Notes under the pieces: generated by a model | What the model was told of the DNA's origin: nothing | Seen by the model: the letters and a program-made list of their open reading frames with translations, nothing else | Database searches by the model: none | From: Ectocarpus siliculosus | Taxonomy: Eukaryota; Sar; Phaeophyceae; Ectocarpales; Ectocarpaceae | NCBI GenBank assembly: GCA_000310025.1 | Contig: FN649733.1 | Span: forward strand, 2,402,964-2,466,963 | Length of the DNA stretch: 64,000 nt | Direction: 5' to 3' | Made by a program: the position numbers and the translations under genes | In this document: positions 63,501-64,000 of the stretch, in pieces | How positions within the stretch are numbered: the stretch's first letter is position 1 | How the letters are laid out: every line of letters starts with the position of its first letter

Positions 63501-63721
63501 TGGTAATCCGCTGTGTTGTGGGACATATATGTCTTGCACGGGGACGCATGTACAGCACCAGGGAAAGCCGAGATCACTAGCGACCACGACACGGATCGAC
63601 AGGTTACCTCAGCGATGGCGTAGGGATGTGGAGCCTCGGGGTCGAGGGAGCGGTTCATGTACTCGCTCACGTCCGGGTCGGGGATTCTTCGCAGCGGGTT
63701 CACGGCGATAAGAATGGTACC
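42563..63721 (-). CDS. unconventional myosin heavy chain with PH domain and GRGW tail modules (5' partial, 27 exons seen)
   Basis: Actin motor, about 1,340 residues in the window; the first motor exons lie beyond 63721. Exons (high to low): 63721-63608, 63457-63345, 62772-62544, 62392-62324, 61963-61727, 61033-60872, 60385-60295, 60006-59796, 59573-59462, 58983-58858, 58410-58330, 57906-57767, 57590-57491, 57161-57072, 55494-55315, 54984-54775, 54367-54246, 53972-53816, 53328-53135, 52374-52182, 51655-51492, 50659-50470, 50125-50006, 47535-47333, 46736-46607, 44779-44650, 42706-42563. Motor marks: P-loop GESGAGKTE, switch [10 protein letters not shown], switch II DIFGFENF, actin site [10 protein letters not shown] helix [17 protein letters not shown] and converter [20 protein letters not shown]. 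No IQ consensus follows. The tail has acidic, helical and poly-Ala coiled segments, a PH domain ([20 protein letters not shown] ... NEWMTAI) and two modules, [12 protein letters not shown] and [12 protein letters not shown]. The last junction does not keep phase, so one exon near the 42747 gap is missing. Confidence 0.92.
42747..42846. other. assembly gap, 100 N, in the last myosin intron
   Basis: Exactly 100 N between two long G-runs. It lies just upstream, in the gene's direction, of the final myosin exon and may hide or displace the exon needed to restore phase between 44650 and 42706. Confidence 0.9.
44890..45030. repeat. CT/GTCT-rich microsatellite in a myosin intron
   Basis: TCTCTCTCTCTGTCTTTGTC passing into repeated TGTGTCTG units. 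It generates a long artificial Arg/Asp/Glu-rich minus-strand frame. Confidence 0.85.
48034..48618 (+). repeat. interspersed repeat family, copy A (myosin intron)
   Basis: A G-run precedes GTACTCATAGTCGTGCATGC. Ordered landmarks follow: CCATTGACCTCGCATCCCTA, GGAGCACGCCGGGTTCTCAC, ACATCACCAAGCGCGAAGCG, CTTACTTCCTTGCGTACG, TTAATTTATTTTCTGGTGCT, an A-tract, GGTAACCTGGTTGCCGAG, and two tandem TTTTACAACGTCGTTGCCAA subunits ending AAACACCGGG. Length about 585 bp. No protein motif. Confidence 0.9.
48647..49180 (+). repeat. interspersed repeat family, copy B (myosin intron)
   Basis: Head-to-tail with copy A in the same intron, separated by a G/C-run. It has the same landmark order and close identity, but only one terminal TTTTACAACGTCGTTGCC subunit before the closing G-run. 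Confidence 0.9.
52799..53010 (-). repeat. interspersed repeat family, truncated inverted copy C
   Basis: The reverse orientation of the first ~210 bases of the unit: GTCATCCGTACGCAAGGAAG ... GAGGTCAATGGACTAACGAC ... CATGAGTAC, then a C-run (the G-run in reverse). It lies in a different myosin intron (53134-52375). The distal half is absent. Confidence 0.85.
55546..56157 (+). repeat. interspersed repeat family, copy D (myosin intron)
   Basis: Begins after a G-run immediately upstream of the exon 55494 acceptor in the gene's direction. The first ~20 bases are partly duplicated (GTACTCATAGTCGTGCATG then GTACTGATAGTCGTGCATG). It has two terminal ACAACGTCGTTGCC subunits. Confidence 0.9.
56175..56770 (+). 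repeat. interspersed repeat family, copy E (myosin intron)
   Basis: Head-to-tail with copy D in the same intron, with the same landmarks and two terminal subunits ending ACACCGGGGGG. The A/B and D/E pairs suggest that insertion was followed by, or occurs as, tandem units. Confidence 0.9.
57972..58050. repeat. (CTGTCT)n microsatellite in a myosin intron
   Basis: Repeated CTCTGTCTCTGT units followed by TATATATCTGTCTGTC. Simple repeat only. Confidence 0.9.
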
Positions 63722-64000
63722 CTGACAGAAGCGGCGGCGGCGGGGTAGCGACAGAACGGCCGGCGACGCATGCCGTCGAAGGTACAAAAGAATGGCCTTC
63801 TGATTCATCGTGGGTCACATAGGCGTTATCATCAGTTTGACCCTCGGGGTGATATATCGAGGAGGGTTGGTTTGGCCAGCCACCTGTGCCTAGGAAGAAG
63901 AGGCTCGCCCCCAGGCGCGGTCCGGCGTAGTGCTTGTATCAGGAAACGTTGGCATTTCTGTGGGCTACGGCTGTAGAGACTGCGGGCACGGCTGATCACT
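63722..64000. other. myosin intron, continues beyond window
   Basis: Upstream, in gene direction, of the first visible myosin exon, which starts at a CAG acceptor with GGTACCATTC. No further motor exon is recognisable before the window ends, so the N-terminal motor exons and promoter lie outside. Confidence 0.5.

Overview
This is a nuclear segment of an intron-rich, GC-rich eukaryote, most likely a brown alga (stramenopile, Ectocarpus-like). Supporting signs are many small exons separated by introns of 0.3-2.5 kb, G/C-ending codons, an FVAP motif at the start of a predicted plastid protein (the heterokont 'ASAFAP' type), a myosin with a stramenopile-like tail, and abundant simple repeats. Nothing in it is prokaryotic. 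All gene models were built by hand, joining exons at GT-AG (twice GC-AG) sites and checking that the reading phase survives each join.

Layout. At 1.2-2.7 kb, minus strand: a YGGT/YlmG-family plastid membrane protein whose signal-peptide exon was not found. At 4.3-4.6 kb, plus: a possible small single-exon gene. At 5.9-6.6 kb: a long-inverted-repeat element. At 7.3-12.0 kb, plus: an unrecognised nine-exon gene of about 330 aa. At 14.0-14.4 kb, plus: a possible small three-exon gene. At 15.6-22.6 kb, minus: a ten-exon, membrane-anchored, divergent Hsp70 ATPase core of 463 aa with no substrate-binding domain. At 23.4-24.3 kb: a decayed LINE-like reverse transcriptase lying between divergent genes. 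At 25.4-39.8 kb, plus: a complete 17-exon transketolase of 690 aa. Intron 12 of transketolase carries four identical tRNA-Ser(GCU) genes on the opposite strand. At 42.6-63.7 kb, minus: a myosin heavy chain of at least 27 exons, open at its 5' end beyond the window, with a motor, a coiled Ala-rich tail, a PH domain and two GRGW-containing modules.

The genes are not an operon or an obvious functional cluster. Transketolase serves the non-oxidative pentose-phosphate pathway, probably in the cytosol because no targeting peptide is seen. The YGGT protein probably works in plastid membranes. The Hsp70-like protein resembles HSPA13/Stch in architecture and is probably in the ER or another endomembrane.

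The most notable features are the Hsp70 core with altered nucleotide loops, two in-frame tandem duplications of exon 3' ends with their 5' splice sites in transketolase, the intronic antisense tRNA-Ser array, and a G-tract-flanked repeat family spread through three myosin introns. Three 100-N gaps are present. At least two are flanked by corrupted copies of the same sequence, so they look like unmerged contig overlaps rather than missing DNA.
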